Source: Acidimicrobiia bacterium (GTDB lineage Bacteria > Actinomycetota > Acidimicrobiia > Acidimicrobiales > SKKL01). From it: DNA of 60,667 nt. The stretch is from NCBI GenBank assembly GCA_016649895.1, contig JAENWR010000009.1, positions 1 through 60,667 of the forward strand, written 5' to 3'. Numbering within the stretch: position 1 is the first letter of the stretch; each line of letters starts with the position of its first letter. This document shows positions 41,354 to 47,815 of the stretch, piece by piece. The notes beneath the pieces were generated by a model. It was not told the DNA's origin. It ran no database searches and worked only from the letters and a program-made list of their open reading frames with translations. Both the position numbers and the translations under genes were made by a program.

Positions 41354-42106
41354 GTGCGCTGGGCCGACCACCACTGCCACCTCTCTCCCGACACTGCCGA
41401 CGAGCAGGTGGCCGAGGCTCGCGAGGCCGGGGTCGAGGTGCTCATCGACGTGGGCACCGACGTGGCGAGCTCACTGGTCGCGATCGACATGGCTCGCCGC
41501 TTCGACGGTGTGTGGGCCACCGCAGGGGTGCACCCCCACGACGCCGACGGTGGGCTCGACGGGCTCGAGGACCTGCTCGGGTTGCCCGAGGTCGTGGCCG
41601 TGGGGGAGTGCGGGTTCGACTTCCACTACGACCACTCCGAGCGCGGCGCCCAGCGCGAGGTGTTCGCTGCGCAGATCGCCATGGCCCACCGCCACGACCT
41701 GGCGCTGGTCATCCACACACGAGAGGCCTGGGCCGAGACCTTTGACATCCTTCGCGCCGAGGGGGTTCCCGAGCGAACGGTCATGCACTGCTTCACGGGC
41801 GGTCCCGACGAGGCCCGGAGCTGCCTCGACCTCGGTGCCCACCTCTCCTTCAGCGGCATCGTGTCGTTCCCGAGCGCGCCTGAGCTGCGTGAGGCGGCCG
41901 CGCTCTGTCCCTCCGATCGGTACCTGGTCGAGACCGACTCGCCGTACCTCGCTCCGGTTCCGCACCGTGGGCGCAAGAACCGACCAGCGCTCCTCCCGGC
42001 TGTCGGGGCCGCCGTCGCCGACGCTCGCGGCGTGTCTGTCGACGTCGTGGCGGCCGAGTCGTGGGACACGACCGAGCGCCTCTATCGCCTCGCTCCGACG
42101 AGCTGA
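41354..42106 (+). CDS. tatD: TatD-family metal-dependent deoxyribonuclease
   Basis: A TIM-barrel metal hydrolase with DNase activity in characterised members. The 250 residues have all metal-ligand motifs: DHHCHLSPDT, AVGECGFDFHYDHS, LVIHTREAWAE, MHCFTGGPDEA, and VETDSPYLAPVPHRG. GTG 41354 is right after the metG stop, matching the conserved metG-tatD-rpf-rsmA order of actinobacteria. Confidence 0.93.
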   Translation: MRWADHHCHLSPDTADEQVAEAREAGVEVLIDVGTDVASSLVAIDMARRFDGVWATAGVHPHDADGGLDGLEDLLGLPEVVAVGECGFDFHYDHSERGAQREVFAAQIAMAHRHDLALVIHTREAWAETFDILRAEGVPERTVMHCFTGGPDEARSCLDLGAHLSFSGIVSFPSAPELREAAALCPSDRYLVETDSPYLAPVPHRGRKNRPALLPAVGAAVADARGVSVDVVAAESWDTTERLYRLAPTS

Positions 42107-42182
42107 CCCGAGTCGGCTTCCGCTCGCCGCCCCGACCGGGCTGTCAAGCTTGTGCGCCTGTGACCGTTGGCCGTCGAGAAGG

Positions 42183-42212
42183 TTGCAATCCCGTTACGAC
42201 GCCCCGTAGGGT
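42183..42212 (+). promoter_or_regulatory. Promoter of the rpf-like gene
   Basis: TTGCAA (42183-42188) and TAGGGT (42207-42212) are spaced by 18 bases, the clearest two-part promoter in the window. Transcription would begin near 42219. That leaves about 100 nt of leader if translation starts at GTG 42317, or about 20 nt if it starts at ATG 42239. Confidence 0.55.
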
Positions 42213-42316
42213 GCCCCGAGCAGTTCGGCATTGAACCGATGTCTCCGGTGACGTGTCCCATATCCACCCCAGGGAAGGACGGAGCTCTGGACGGAGATCA
42301 ACGGGCCCCTGGGCCT

Positions 42317-43099
42317 GTGTCGGGTAAGACCGACCGACAACCTGACGACGGCCGCCCGGCCCACCGCGATGTCGCCCGCACCAGCGAGCGTCGTCGATTG
42401 GTGATGACGGTCCTCGCCACGGTGCTGGCAGCCCCGTTGCTGCTCGTCGAGATCGCCCCAGGGGCGGACGCGTCGCCGGATGCGGCCCTCACCGCCTTCC
42501 GCCAGAACGTCGAGGATGCGGCTGAAGTCGCCGCCGACACTGATGTGGCCCCGGACCCGAGCGGTCGTGCCGTCGGCTCGCTGTCGAGCGACGATCTCGG
42601 CGGGGCTCGGCTCCTCTCGCCCCTCACCTCGGGCGATGAGCTGCGTGCCGAGGCGGAGGAGCAGGCCGAGATCGAGGCGCTCTCCGCCGTCGAGGAGGCA
42701 CGCGAGTCCGAACGTGCCGCTGCGGCAGCGGCCGAGGCCGAGCGTGAGGCCGCACGGGTGCCCTCCACCACGGTGCCGCCTCCGCCGCCTCCCCCTCCCG
42801 CCGAGTCGGCTCCCGCCGTCGCCCCCGCTGGAGGCCCCTCGCCGGCGCAGTGGGCGGCACTTCGCCACTGCGAGTCGAGTGGCAACTACGGCGCCTACAA
42901 CAGCTCAGGCCCCTACTACGGCGCCTACCAGTTCCTGCAGGGCACCTGGGACAGCACCGCTCGCCGCACCGGCCGAGCCGACCTCGTCGGGGTCCACCCC
43001 CACCACGCGTCACCGTCCGACCAGGACGCCATGGCCTACGCCCTCTACTCGCGGCGCGGCTCCTCGCCGTGGCCGCACTGTGGCCGGTACCTGCGCTGA
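42317..43099 (+). CDS. Resuscitation-promoting-factor-like transglycosylase
   Basis: Secreted muralytic enzyme that wakes dormant cells in relatives. From GTG 42317 it has 260 residues: a basic start, a signal helix (VMTVLATVLAAPLLLVEIAP) ending near GADASPD, a Glu/Ala-rich helical stretch, a proline-rich linker, and the Rpf domain at the end (WAALRHCESSGNYGAYN with the catalytic Glu, then GAYQFLQGTWDSTARRTG). An ATG at 42239 in the same frame is an alternative, but the added residues look non-coding. It lacks the DUF348/G5 domains of RpfB. Confidence 0.85.
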   Translation: MSGKTDRQPDDGRPAHRDVARTSERRRLVMTVLATVLAAPLLLVEIAPGADASPDAALTAFRQNVEDAAEVAADTDVAPDPSGRAVGSLSSDDLGGARLLSPLTSGDELRAEAEEQAEIEALSAVEEARESERAAAAAAEAEREAARVPSTTVPPPPPPPPAESAPAVAPAGGPSPAQWAALRHCESSGNYGAYNSSGPYYGAYQFLQGTWDSTARRTGRADLVGVHPHHASPSDQDAMAYALYSRRGSSPWPHCGRYLR

Positions 43100-43109
43100 G
43101 CTCGTCCCG

Positions 43110-43931
43110 GTGACCCTGTCCCGGGCTGACATCACCCAGCTTCTCGATTCCCACGGGCTGTCGCCCAGCCGAGCACTCGGCCAGAACTTCGTCGCCGACC
43201 CGAACACCGTGCGGCGCATCGCCCGGCTCGCCGATGTCGGACCCGGCGACCGCGTGATCGAGATCGGGGCCGGACTCGGTTCGCTCACGCTCGCCCTCGC
43301 CGAGACCGGGGCCGAGGTGGTGGCCGTCGAGATCGACCGCTACGTGCTCCCCGTCCTGCGCTCCCTGGTCGAGCCGAAGGGCGTCACGGTCGTAGAGGGC
43401 GATGCCCTCGAGATGGCGTGGGGCGAGGTGCTGGGGGCCGCGGAGGGATGGGTCTTGGTCGCCAACCTCCCCTACAACGTGGCCACGCCCCTCGTCCTCG
43501 ACCTGCTCGATGACGTGCCGGCCATTCGCCGCATGCTGGTGATGGCGCAACTCGAGGCCGGGCAACGGCTGGCCGCCCACGTCGGTGATCCCGCATATGG
43601 GATCCCCTCGGTGAAGGTCGAGTACTGGGCCCACGCCGACGTGATCGGACGGGTGCCTCCCACGGTCTTCGTGCCCCGTCCCCGGGTCGACTCGGCCCTC
43701 GTCCGCATCGTTCGTCGCGACTCGCCCGCCACCGATGCCGATCCCGTGCGGATGTTCGCGCTCGTGCGGGCAGGTTTCGGACAACGCCGCAAGATGCTGC
43801 GCCGAGCCCTCACCGGTCTGGTGGACGCTGCCGCGTTCGAGCAGGCGGGGGTGCGTCCGGAGGCCCGGGCCGAGGAGCTGTCGGTGGCGGAGTGGGGCCG
43901 GCTGGCAACGGCCTCGCCCGCCCCCACCTGA
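43110..43931 (+). CDS. rsmA: 16S rRNA adenine dimethyltransferase
   Basis: Dimethylates A1518 and A1519 of 16S rRNA (KsgA). The 273 residues show ALGQNFVADPNTVRRIARLA, SAM-binding VIEIGAGLGSLTLAL, acidic AVEID, catalytic NLPYN and substrate segment FVPRPRVDSALVRI. GTG 43110 is chosen by homology and follows the rpf gene by ten bases. In the usual actinobacterial order ispE comes next; here two minus-strand genes are inserted. Confidence 0.95.
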   Translation: MTLSRADITQLLDSHGLSPSRALGQNFVADPNTVRRIARLADVGPGDRVIEIGAGLGSLTLALAETGAEVVAVEIDRYVLPVLRSLVEPKGVTVVEGDALEMAWGEVLGAAEGWVLVANLPYNVATPLVLDLLDDVPAIRRMLVMAQLEAGQRLAAHVGDPAYGIPSVKVEYWAHADVIGRVPPTVFVPRPRVDSALVRIVRRDSPATDADPVRMFALVRAGFGQRRKMLRRALTGLVDAAAFEQAGVRPEARAEELSVAEWGRLATASPAPT

Positions 43932-43934
43932 TCG

Positions 43935-44549
43935 TCAGGGCGCTCCCTTGCAGCTGGCGAGGGCTTCGGCGTACAGCCGGGCGAGGAGCTGGGTCCCCGC
44001 CTCGTTCGGGTGGATGCCGTCGTCCTCGAGGTAGTCGGTGGCCACCCCGCCGTCGGGCGGATCGGCGAGGGCCCCGGCCCAGTCGATCACGTTCACATGC
44101 AGGCGCTGCCGTTCGAGATCGAACATCCCCAGGTTGAAAGCGATCACCTGCTGGTCGACGTCGGCGTCGACGAACGTGACCACCCCGGGGTTCACGGTGG
44201 TGACGTGCACGCAGCGCACGCCCGGGTGCTGGTCGACGAGGGCAGCGATCTCCACGGCGGTCTCGGCGGGATCGCGGCCCCCGATGATGTCGTTGGTGCC
44301 GAGGTTGATCACCACCTGTTCGCCGACCTCGCCGGCGAGGGGCGTGACCCGTTCGCGCATCTGGGTCGAGGTGGCGCCGGGCACCGCCTCGATGCGCAGC
44401 TCGATCTGGTCGTCGGCCACCGCCCCGATGATCGCCTCGCGGCTCATGTCGGTGATGGAGTCGCCCACCACGAGCACGTCGGGCCCGTCGTCGTCGGAGG
44501 AGCAGCCCGCCAGCAGCGCCACGGCCAGCAGGGCGACGAGGCCCCTCAC
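43935..44549 (-). CDS. SGNH/GDSL hydrolase lipoprotein
   Basis: A secreted, lipid-anchored esterase-like protein of 204 residues. The signal peptide has a lipobox (LLAGC, Cys16). SGNH blocks: nucleophile Ser31 in VVGDSITD, the Gly of block II in the EAVPGATSTQM region, Asn in INLGTNDIIGG, and the Asp-His pair in DGIHPNEAG. Natural substrate unknown. The GTG at 44549 overlaps the metallo-beta-lactamase gene stop (GTGA), so the pair is one operon inserted between rsmA and ispE. Confidence 0.87.
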   Translation of the reverse strand: MRGLVALLAVALLAGCSSDDDGPDVLVVGDSITDMSREAIIGAVADDQIELRIEAVPGATSTQMRERVTPLAGEVGEQVVINLGTNDIIGGRDPAETAVEIAALVDQHPGVRCVHVTTVNPGVVTFVDADVDQQVIAFNLGMFDLERQRLHVNVIDWAGALADPPDGGVATDYLEDDGIHPNEAGTQLLARLYAEALASCKGAP

Positions 44550-45523
44550 GCCAAGGTGGCCATCCGCGCGAAGAGCTCGGCGGCGGGGGTGGCTGCCGTG
44601 TTGCCCGAACGCTCGCGGAAGACCGTGTCGACGTTGATGACGATGCGCTCCGCGTCGCCCCACGACGAGAATCGGCTGGTGCCGAGCTCCTTGGTGGTGA
44701 TGTCGCGCGCCGCGGTGAGCGCATCCATGCCGTCGTCGTAGCGCCGTCCGGCCTCGGCGGTGATCCACTCGAGGTAGTCGCGCACCGCCCGCACGCCGGT
44801 CAGGTCGGTGACGGGGCCGTGGCCGGGCACCACGGTGTCGACGCGCCACGATTCGATGAGGTCGCACGCCGCCAGCCAGTTGGAGATGGGACCGACCCAC
44901 ACGATGGGGTGCCCGCCGATGAAGAGGATGTCGCCAGTGAAGACCGTGGCCCGCGACGGCAGGTGGACGAGCACATCGCCCTCCGTGTGGGCGGGCCCGA
45001 CCTCGACGAGCTCGACGACGGTGTCGCCAACGGCCAGCTCTAGCCGCTGCGAGAAGGTGCGCGTGGGCAGGGTCTTGGTGACCCCGGCGAAGTCGAAGCT
45101 GCCGAAGCCATGGAGGAGGAACTCGCCGGTGGGTCCCATGTTCGGGGCATTGGCGAGCAGCGCCGCCATCATCTCGGGCGACTCGTCGGCCATGCCCTCG
45201 GCGGTGGCCGCCGAGGCGACGATGTCGGCGCCCGTGAGCAGCTCGTTGCCGTTGCAGTGGTCGCCGTTGCTGTGGGTGTTGACGACGGTGCCGATGTTCG
45301 ACGCCGCGGGGACCGCCTGGCGCATGGCATCGAGCATCGTGGCGGTGAGTGGCACGTCGTAGAGCGTGTCGACGAGGAGGGCTTCGTCGCCGTCGACGAT
45401 CAGGCCGGCGTTGCTCCATCCCCACCCGCCGTCGGGCTGGAGCCAGGCGTAGGTGCCGTCGCCGGTCTGGTGGAGCCCACTGGTGTAGGGGCGGGTGCCG
45501 AGGTCGTCGTAGCGGGCGCTCAC
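44546..45523 (-). CDS. Metallo-beta-lactamase-fold hydrolase
   Basis: A 325-residue zinc hydrolase. The metal motif is NTHSNGDHCNGNELL (HxxxDH form, with Ser-Asn-Gly where HxH is usual), then GPAHTEGDVLVHLPSRATVF and GDILFIGGHPIVW, and a late PGHGPVTD. The first half of the HxHxDH motif being HSNGDH is common in SoxH/quinoprotein-relay-like members. No signal peptide. Substrate unknown. First gene of the two-gene operon with the SGNH lipoprotein; divergent from ispE. Confidence 0.87.
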   Translation of the reverse strand: MSARYDDLGTRPYTSGLHQTGDGTYAWLQPDGGWGWSNAGLIVDGDEALLVDTLYDVPLTATMLDAMRQAVPAASNIGTVVNTHSNGDHCNGNELLTGADIVASAATAEGMADESPEMMAALLANAPNMGPTGEFLLHGFGSFDFAGVTKTLPTRTFSQRLELAVGDTVVELVEVGPAHTEGDVLVHLPSRATVFTGDILFIGGHPIVWVGPISNWLAACDLIESWRVDTVVPGHGPVTDLTGVRAVRDYLEWITAEAGRRYDDGMDALTAARDITTKELGTSRFSSWGDAERIVINVDTVFRERSGNTAATPAAELFARMATLA

Positions 45524-45534
45524 CCGCCAGAACC

Positions 45535-45540
45535 TACCCT
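45535..45540 (+). promoter_or_regulatory. Candidate -10 box (TACCCT) of ispE
   Basis: TACCCT ends seven bases before the ispE ATG at 45548, a leaderless layout. Its presence shows ispE has its own promoter despite the minus-strand genes inserted upstream. Confidence 0.5.
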
Positions 45541-45547
45541 GGCGGCG

Positions 45548-46258
45548 ATGGACGCAGAGGTGGTGGCCGCTCCGGCCAAGTTGACCGTGACGTTGCGCAT
45601 CACCGGTGTGCGGCCCGATGGCTTCCACCTCATCGACGCCGAGATGGTCACGCTCGACCTGGCCGACACGCTCGTGATCCGTCGTGGTGACGGGCTCGAC
45701 GTCACCGGTGCCAGCGGGCTCGTCGTGCCCGTCGGCCCCGACAACCTGGTGGCCCGAGCCCTGGCCCTCGTCGGTCGCACCGCCCACGTCGAGCTCACCA
45801 AGCGGATCCCCGCCGGGGCCGGCCTGGGCGGTGGATCGGCCGACGCCGCGGCGATCCTGCGGTGGGCGGGCTTCACCGACCTCGATGCCGCGGCCCGGCT
45901 CGGCGCCGACGTCGCGTTCTGCCTCGTGGGGGGACGGGCCCGGGTATCGGGTATCGGCGAGATCGTCGAGCCGCTGCCACCCGTGGCCCGCACGTTCACC
46001 TTGCTGACCCCGCCGTTCGGCTGCTCCACACCGGCCGTCTACGCGATGTGGGACGAGATGGGAGGGCCGACCACCGACGGGCCGAACGACCTCGAACCCG
46101 CTGCGCTGCGGGTGGAGCCCCGCCTGGTCGAGTGGAGGGACAGCTTGGGAGACGCCACAGGCGAGTCGCCCGTCCTGGCCGGCAGCGGCTCGACCTGGTT
46201 CGTCGAGGGCGCCTTCGCGGGGGAGGGGCGGGTGGTGACGCGAACCGACCGCCCCTGA
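45548..46258 (+). CDS. ispE: 4-diphosphocytidyl-2-C-methyl-D-erythritol kinase
   Basis: Fourth step of the non-mevalonate isoprenoid pathway, a GHMP kinase. The 236 residues include APAKLTVTLRITGVRPDGFH at the start and the ATP-binding GHMP motif PAGAGLGGGSADAAAILRW. The C-terminal segment is LAGSGSTWFVEG, where the usual GSGST is kept. It is shorter than typical IspE (about 280-300) mainly in the C-terminal domain, but nothing key is missing. Confidence 0.93.
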   Translation: MDAEVVAAPAKLTVTLRITGVRPDGFHLIDAEMVTLDLADTLVIRRGDGLDVTGASGLVVPVGPDNLVARALALVGRTAHVELTKRIPAGAGLGGGSADAAAILRWAGFTDLDAAARLGADVAFCLVGGRARVSGIGEIVEPLPPVARTFTLLTPPFGCSTPAVYAMWDEMGGPTTDGPNDLEPAALRVEPRLVEWRDSLGDATGESPVLAGSGSTWFVEGAFAGEGRVVTRTDRP

Positions 46259-46316
46259 CCTTGCGATCAGACCGTGGGGCGGTCGGAGAGCTGCAGCTAC
46301 CGCGTGGGCGTTGGGG

Positions 46317-46418
46317 CTACTTGCCCTTGGCCCGACGCTGGAAGCGAGTTCGCTTCAGCATCTTGCGGTGCTTCTTCTTGCGCATGCGCTTACGGCGCTT
46401 CTTGATCAGCGATCCCAT
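46317..46418 (-). CDS. Mini ribosomal protein bS22 (AURKAIP1/COX24 domain)
   Basis: A 33-residue basic peptide reading MGSLIKKRRKRMRKKKHR, then KMLKRTRFQRRAKGK. This matches bS22, the small 30S protein of actinobacteria, in both sequence pattern and length; mycobacterial versions have MGSVIKKRRKRM. It binds near the decoding region in known structures. Start ATG 46418, stop 46317. It is divergent from the tRNA gene and converges on ispE. Confidence 0.85.
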   Translation of the reverse strand: MGSLIKKRRKRMRKKKHRKMLKRTRFQRRAKGK

Positions 46419-46484
46419 GAGGTGGCGCACGCTACAGCCGGATGGCCCGAGGTGCGAACTGAGGCACTACCGTCGGGGAGCCGA

Positions 46485-46560
46485 TCGCGGGTAGTTCAAC
46501 CGGCAGAACGCCTGACTTTGGATCAGGAGGTTGGAGGTTCGAGCCCTCCCCCGCGAGCCA
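46485..46560 (+). tRNA. tRNA-Gln (anticodon TTG)
   Basis: A full cloverleaf. Acceptor TCGCGGG pairs with CCCGCGA. The D-arm is GTTCAACCGGCAGAAC, the anticodon stem CCTGA/TCAGG around loop CTTTGGA gives TTG, and the T-arm is GGAGG-TTCGAGC-CCTCC. The discriminator G is followed by an encoded CCA (46558-46560). It reads the Gln codon CAA. Confidence 0.95.
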
Positions 46561-46578
46561 CAAAGCCGCTGGTCAGCA

Positions 46579-46598
46579 CCTCGGAGCACTCTCCGAGG
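46579..46598 (+). terminator. Hairpin after tRNA-Gln
   Basis: CCTCGGAG (46579-46586) pairs perfectly with CTCCGAGG (46591-46598) over a CACT loop, 18 bases after the CCA. No T-run, but a likely processing or termination hairpin for the tRNA. Confidence 0.5.
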
Positions 46599-46653
46599 CG
46601 CTGGATGTGATGCCCGAGTAGGTGGACGCGCCTGAGTTCAACCCGCCGTCGCC

Positions 46654-46797
46654 ATGGTCGACGGTCCGGGCGTGAAGCGGACGACGGTCGATCAATGGGA
46701 GCTCCGAGGCTTGCTGCCTGAGCAGCGGCTCAGCCTTGCCGGGGCCGTTCCGCGCCGGTCACGCACAGAGGTATCGGAGCGATGCCAGACTCATCTC
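46654..46797 (+). pseudogene. Fragment of a helix-turn-helix gene
   Basis: In one frame the DNA reads GVKRTTVDQWELRGLLPEQR, close to the recognition part of MerR/excisionase-like DNA-binding proteins of actinobacteria (RTTVDxWxxRGLLPEP). The expected N-terminal helices are missing and the continuation is not protein-like. Probably a leftover of an insertion near the tRNA. It is in frame with the gene at 46798, so a longer fused product cannot be excluded. Confidence 0.4.
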
Positions 46798-47013
46798 GTG
46801 GGCGGATCAGCCGATAGGGAATGCCAGAAGGCCATCGATGTCGTTGCACTCCACGGGTGGAGCGTGGCCCGCGTCACGAAACGGGGCTACACGATCATGC
46901 GATGCAGTTGCGGAAGCCACCAAGAGCGGTTCAGCAAGACCCCGAGCAATCCCAACCACTTCCGAGAGAAGGCATCTTGGATGGTGTCTCAATGCAGCAA
47001 CCGGGTACGGTGA
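46798..47013 (+). CDS. HicA-like small basic protein, putative toxin
   Basis: A 71-residue protein from GTG 46798: a helix (DRECQKAIDVVALHGW), a strand hairpin (VARVTKRGYTIMRCSC), then GSHQERFSKTPSNPNHFREK. The layout (helix, GW turn, hairpin, small-residue-His segment) recalls HicA-type RNA-cleaving toxins, with GSH shifted into a CxCGSH motif. Paired five bases apart with the 106-residue gene that follows. The start is not certain. The toxin idea is inference. Confidence 0.5.
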   Translation: MGGSADRECQKAIDVVALHGWSVARVTKRGYTIMRCSCGSHQERFSKTPSNPNHFREKASWMVSQCSNRVR

Positions 47014-47018
47014 CACAC

Positions 47019-47339
47019 ATGTGGACTGTGGTGTTTGACGTTCATGTCGCATCCGCCGCGGAACTGACGCCGGACGACGTGACTGACCTGATCGAGGAGA
47101 TCAGCGACTTGCTCGATGCTCACGCGCAGCTCGAAGTTGAGACGTTGCGAACCGACGGCGTGGGCAATCTGGTGAAGTTGTTCCTTGAGGTGAACGTCGC
47201 GGCGACTGACCGGCTGAACGCCGTGGAGCTGACGACGGGGCCGATCATGGCCGCATTTCGGGCAGCCGGCATCGGCACGGAGGGCCTCGACCTCTCCGAG
47301 GGCTTCTACACCAGCGCAAGGGATCTGCAGCTCGCTTAG
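47019..47339 (+). CDS. Uncharacterised partner of the HicA-like protein
   Basis: A 106-residue acidic protein (MWTVVFDVHVASAAELTPDD, then DLIEEISDLLDAHAQLEVE) with an alternating strand-helix-strand-helix layout. The end of the fold has LFLEVNVAATDRLNAVELTT and ends DLSEGFYTSARDLQLA. Similar small proteins follow HicA-like genes in other actinobacteria, as far as I recall. Its acidic nature next to a basic partner suggests an antitoxin or subunit, but no DNA-binding motif is visible. Confidence 0.6.
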   Translation: MWTVVFDVHVASAAELTPDDVTDLIEEISDLLDAHAQLEVETLRTDGVGNLVKLFLEVNVAATDRLNAVELTTGPIMAAFRAAGIGTEGLDLSEGFYTSARDLQLA

Positions 47340-47342
47340 GGC

Positions 47343-47537
47343 TCACGCCGGGATTGGTTTGAGCGTTGATGGTGTAGTGCCATTCGCCGTGCCAGTCGTG
47401 GCCGACCACAGCATGATCTGGAAGCCGACCGCCGACGCCTCGTTCCAGACGTCGCGGCGGCGTTCCTCGTCGTAGAGGGGGCTGCCGAGGTCGCCGATCC
47501 GGGCGGCGGTGCGCATGAAGAGGGTGTCTCGGTTCAC
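47343..47537 (-). pseudogene. Truncated membrane-associated protein following an HTH gene
   Basis: A 64-residue frame starts NRDTLFMRTAARIGDLGSPL and YDEERRRDVWNEASAVGFQI, an N-terminus that looks orderly. It then turns into a Thr/Gly/Pro tail (TTGTANGTTPSTLKPIPA) with no membrane helices. I expect intact relatives to continue as two- or three-helix membrane proteins encoded with an XRE-type regulator. The likely event is truncation by the insertion of the HicA-like unit. Confidence 0.5.
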
Positions 47538-47737
47538 GGGTCGCTCCTCGTGTCGTGGTCGCCGAAGAGGGCCTCGACGGTGGTGCCCAGTCGCTCGGCG
47601 AGGGCCAGGGCCAGGTAGACCGACGGCGCGTAGTCGCCGGCCTCGACGGCGACGATCGTCTGCCGACTGACGCCGACCGACTCGGCGAGCTCGCACCGGC
47701 AGGCCGCTTCCTCGCGGTGCGCACGCCCAGCGTGCAC
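47534..47737 (-). CDS. XRE-family helix-turn-helix regulator, short
   Basis: A 67-residue Cro/CI-type DNA-binding protein with LAESVGVSRQTIVAVEAGDY, then PSVYLALALAERLGTTVEALF. This is the compact YozG/SinR-like type that controls a coupled small membrane protein. The GTG at 47737 is best, though its first helix is irregular. It overlaps the truncated gene by four bases (GTGA). Probably inactive in its normal role if its partner is broken. Confidence 0.7.
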   Translation of the reverse strand: MHAGRAHREEAACRCELAESVGVSRQTIVAVEAGDYAPSVYLALALAERLGTTVEALFGDHDTRSDP

Positions 47738-47803
47738 ACCGCGAGACGGCGAGGTCGGTCCCGCGGCCCAGGGGTGGTGCGGGGCGGCGGCGGGGCGTCT
47801 GGG

Positions 47804-47809
47804 TAGGTT
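47804..47809 (+). promoter_or_regulatory. Candidate -10 box (TAGGTT) of glmU
   Basis: TAGGTT ends six bases before the ATG at 47816, a leaderless layout. Confidence 0.45.
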
Positions 47810-47815
47810 GGGCGC

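Noticed and set aside
42213-42316. Possible c-di-AMP (ydaO-type) riboswitch before the rpf-like gene
   Set aside because: Such riboswitches occur before rpf genes in actinobacteria, but I cannot find the conserved core words here, and an alternative start at ATG 42239 would leave too little leader. A covariance-model search would decide.
46654-47013. One 119-residue fusion of the HTH fragment with the HicA-like protein
   Set aside because: The middle part (RRSRTEVSERCQTH) is not protein-like, and the HicA-like homology begins after a usable GTG at 46798; kept as two items with the doubt noted.
46485-47815. Prophage or integrative element at tRNA-Gln
   Set aside because: No integrase, no structural genes and no repeated tRNA 3' end seen downstream; only small remnants, so at most an old scar.
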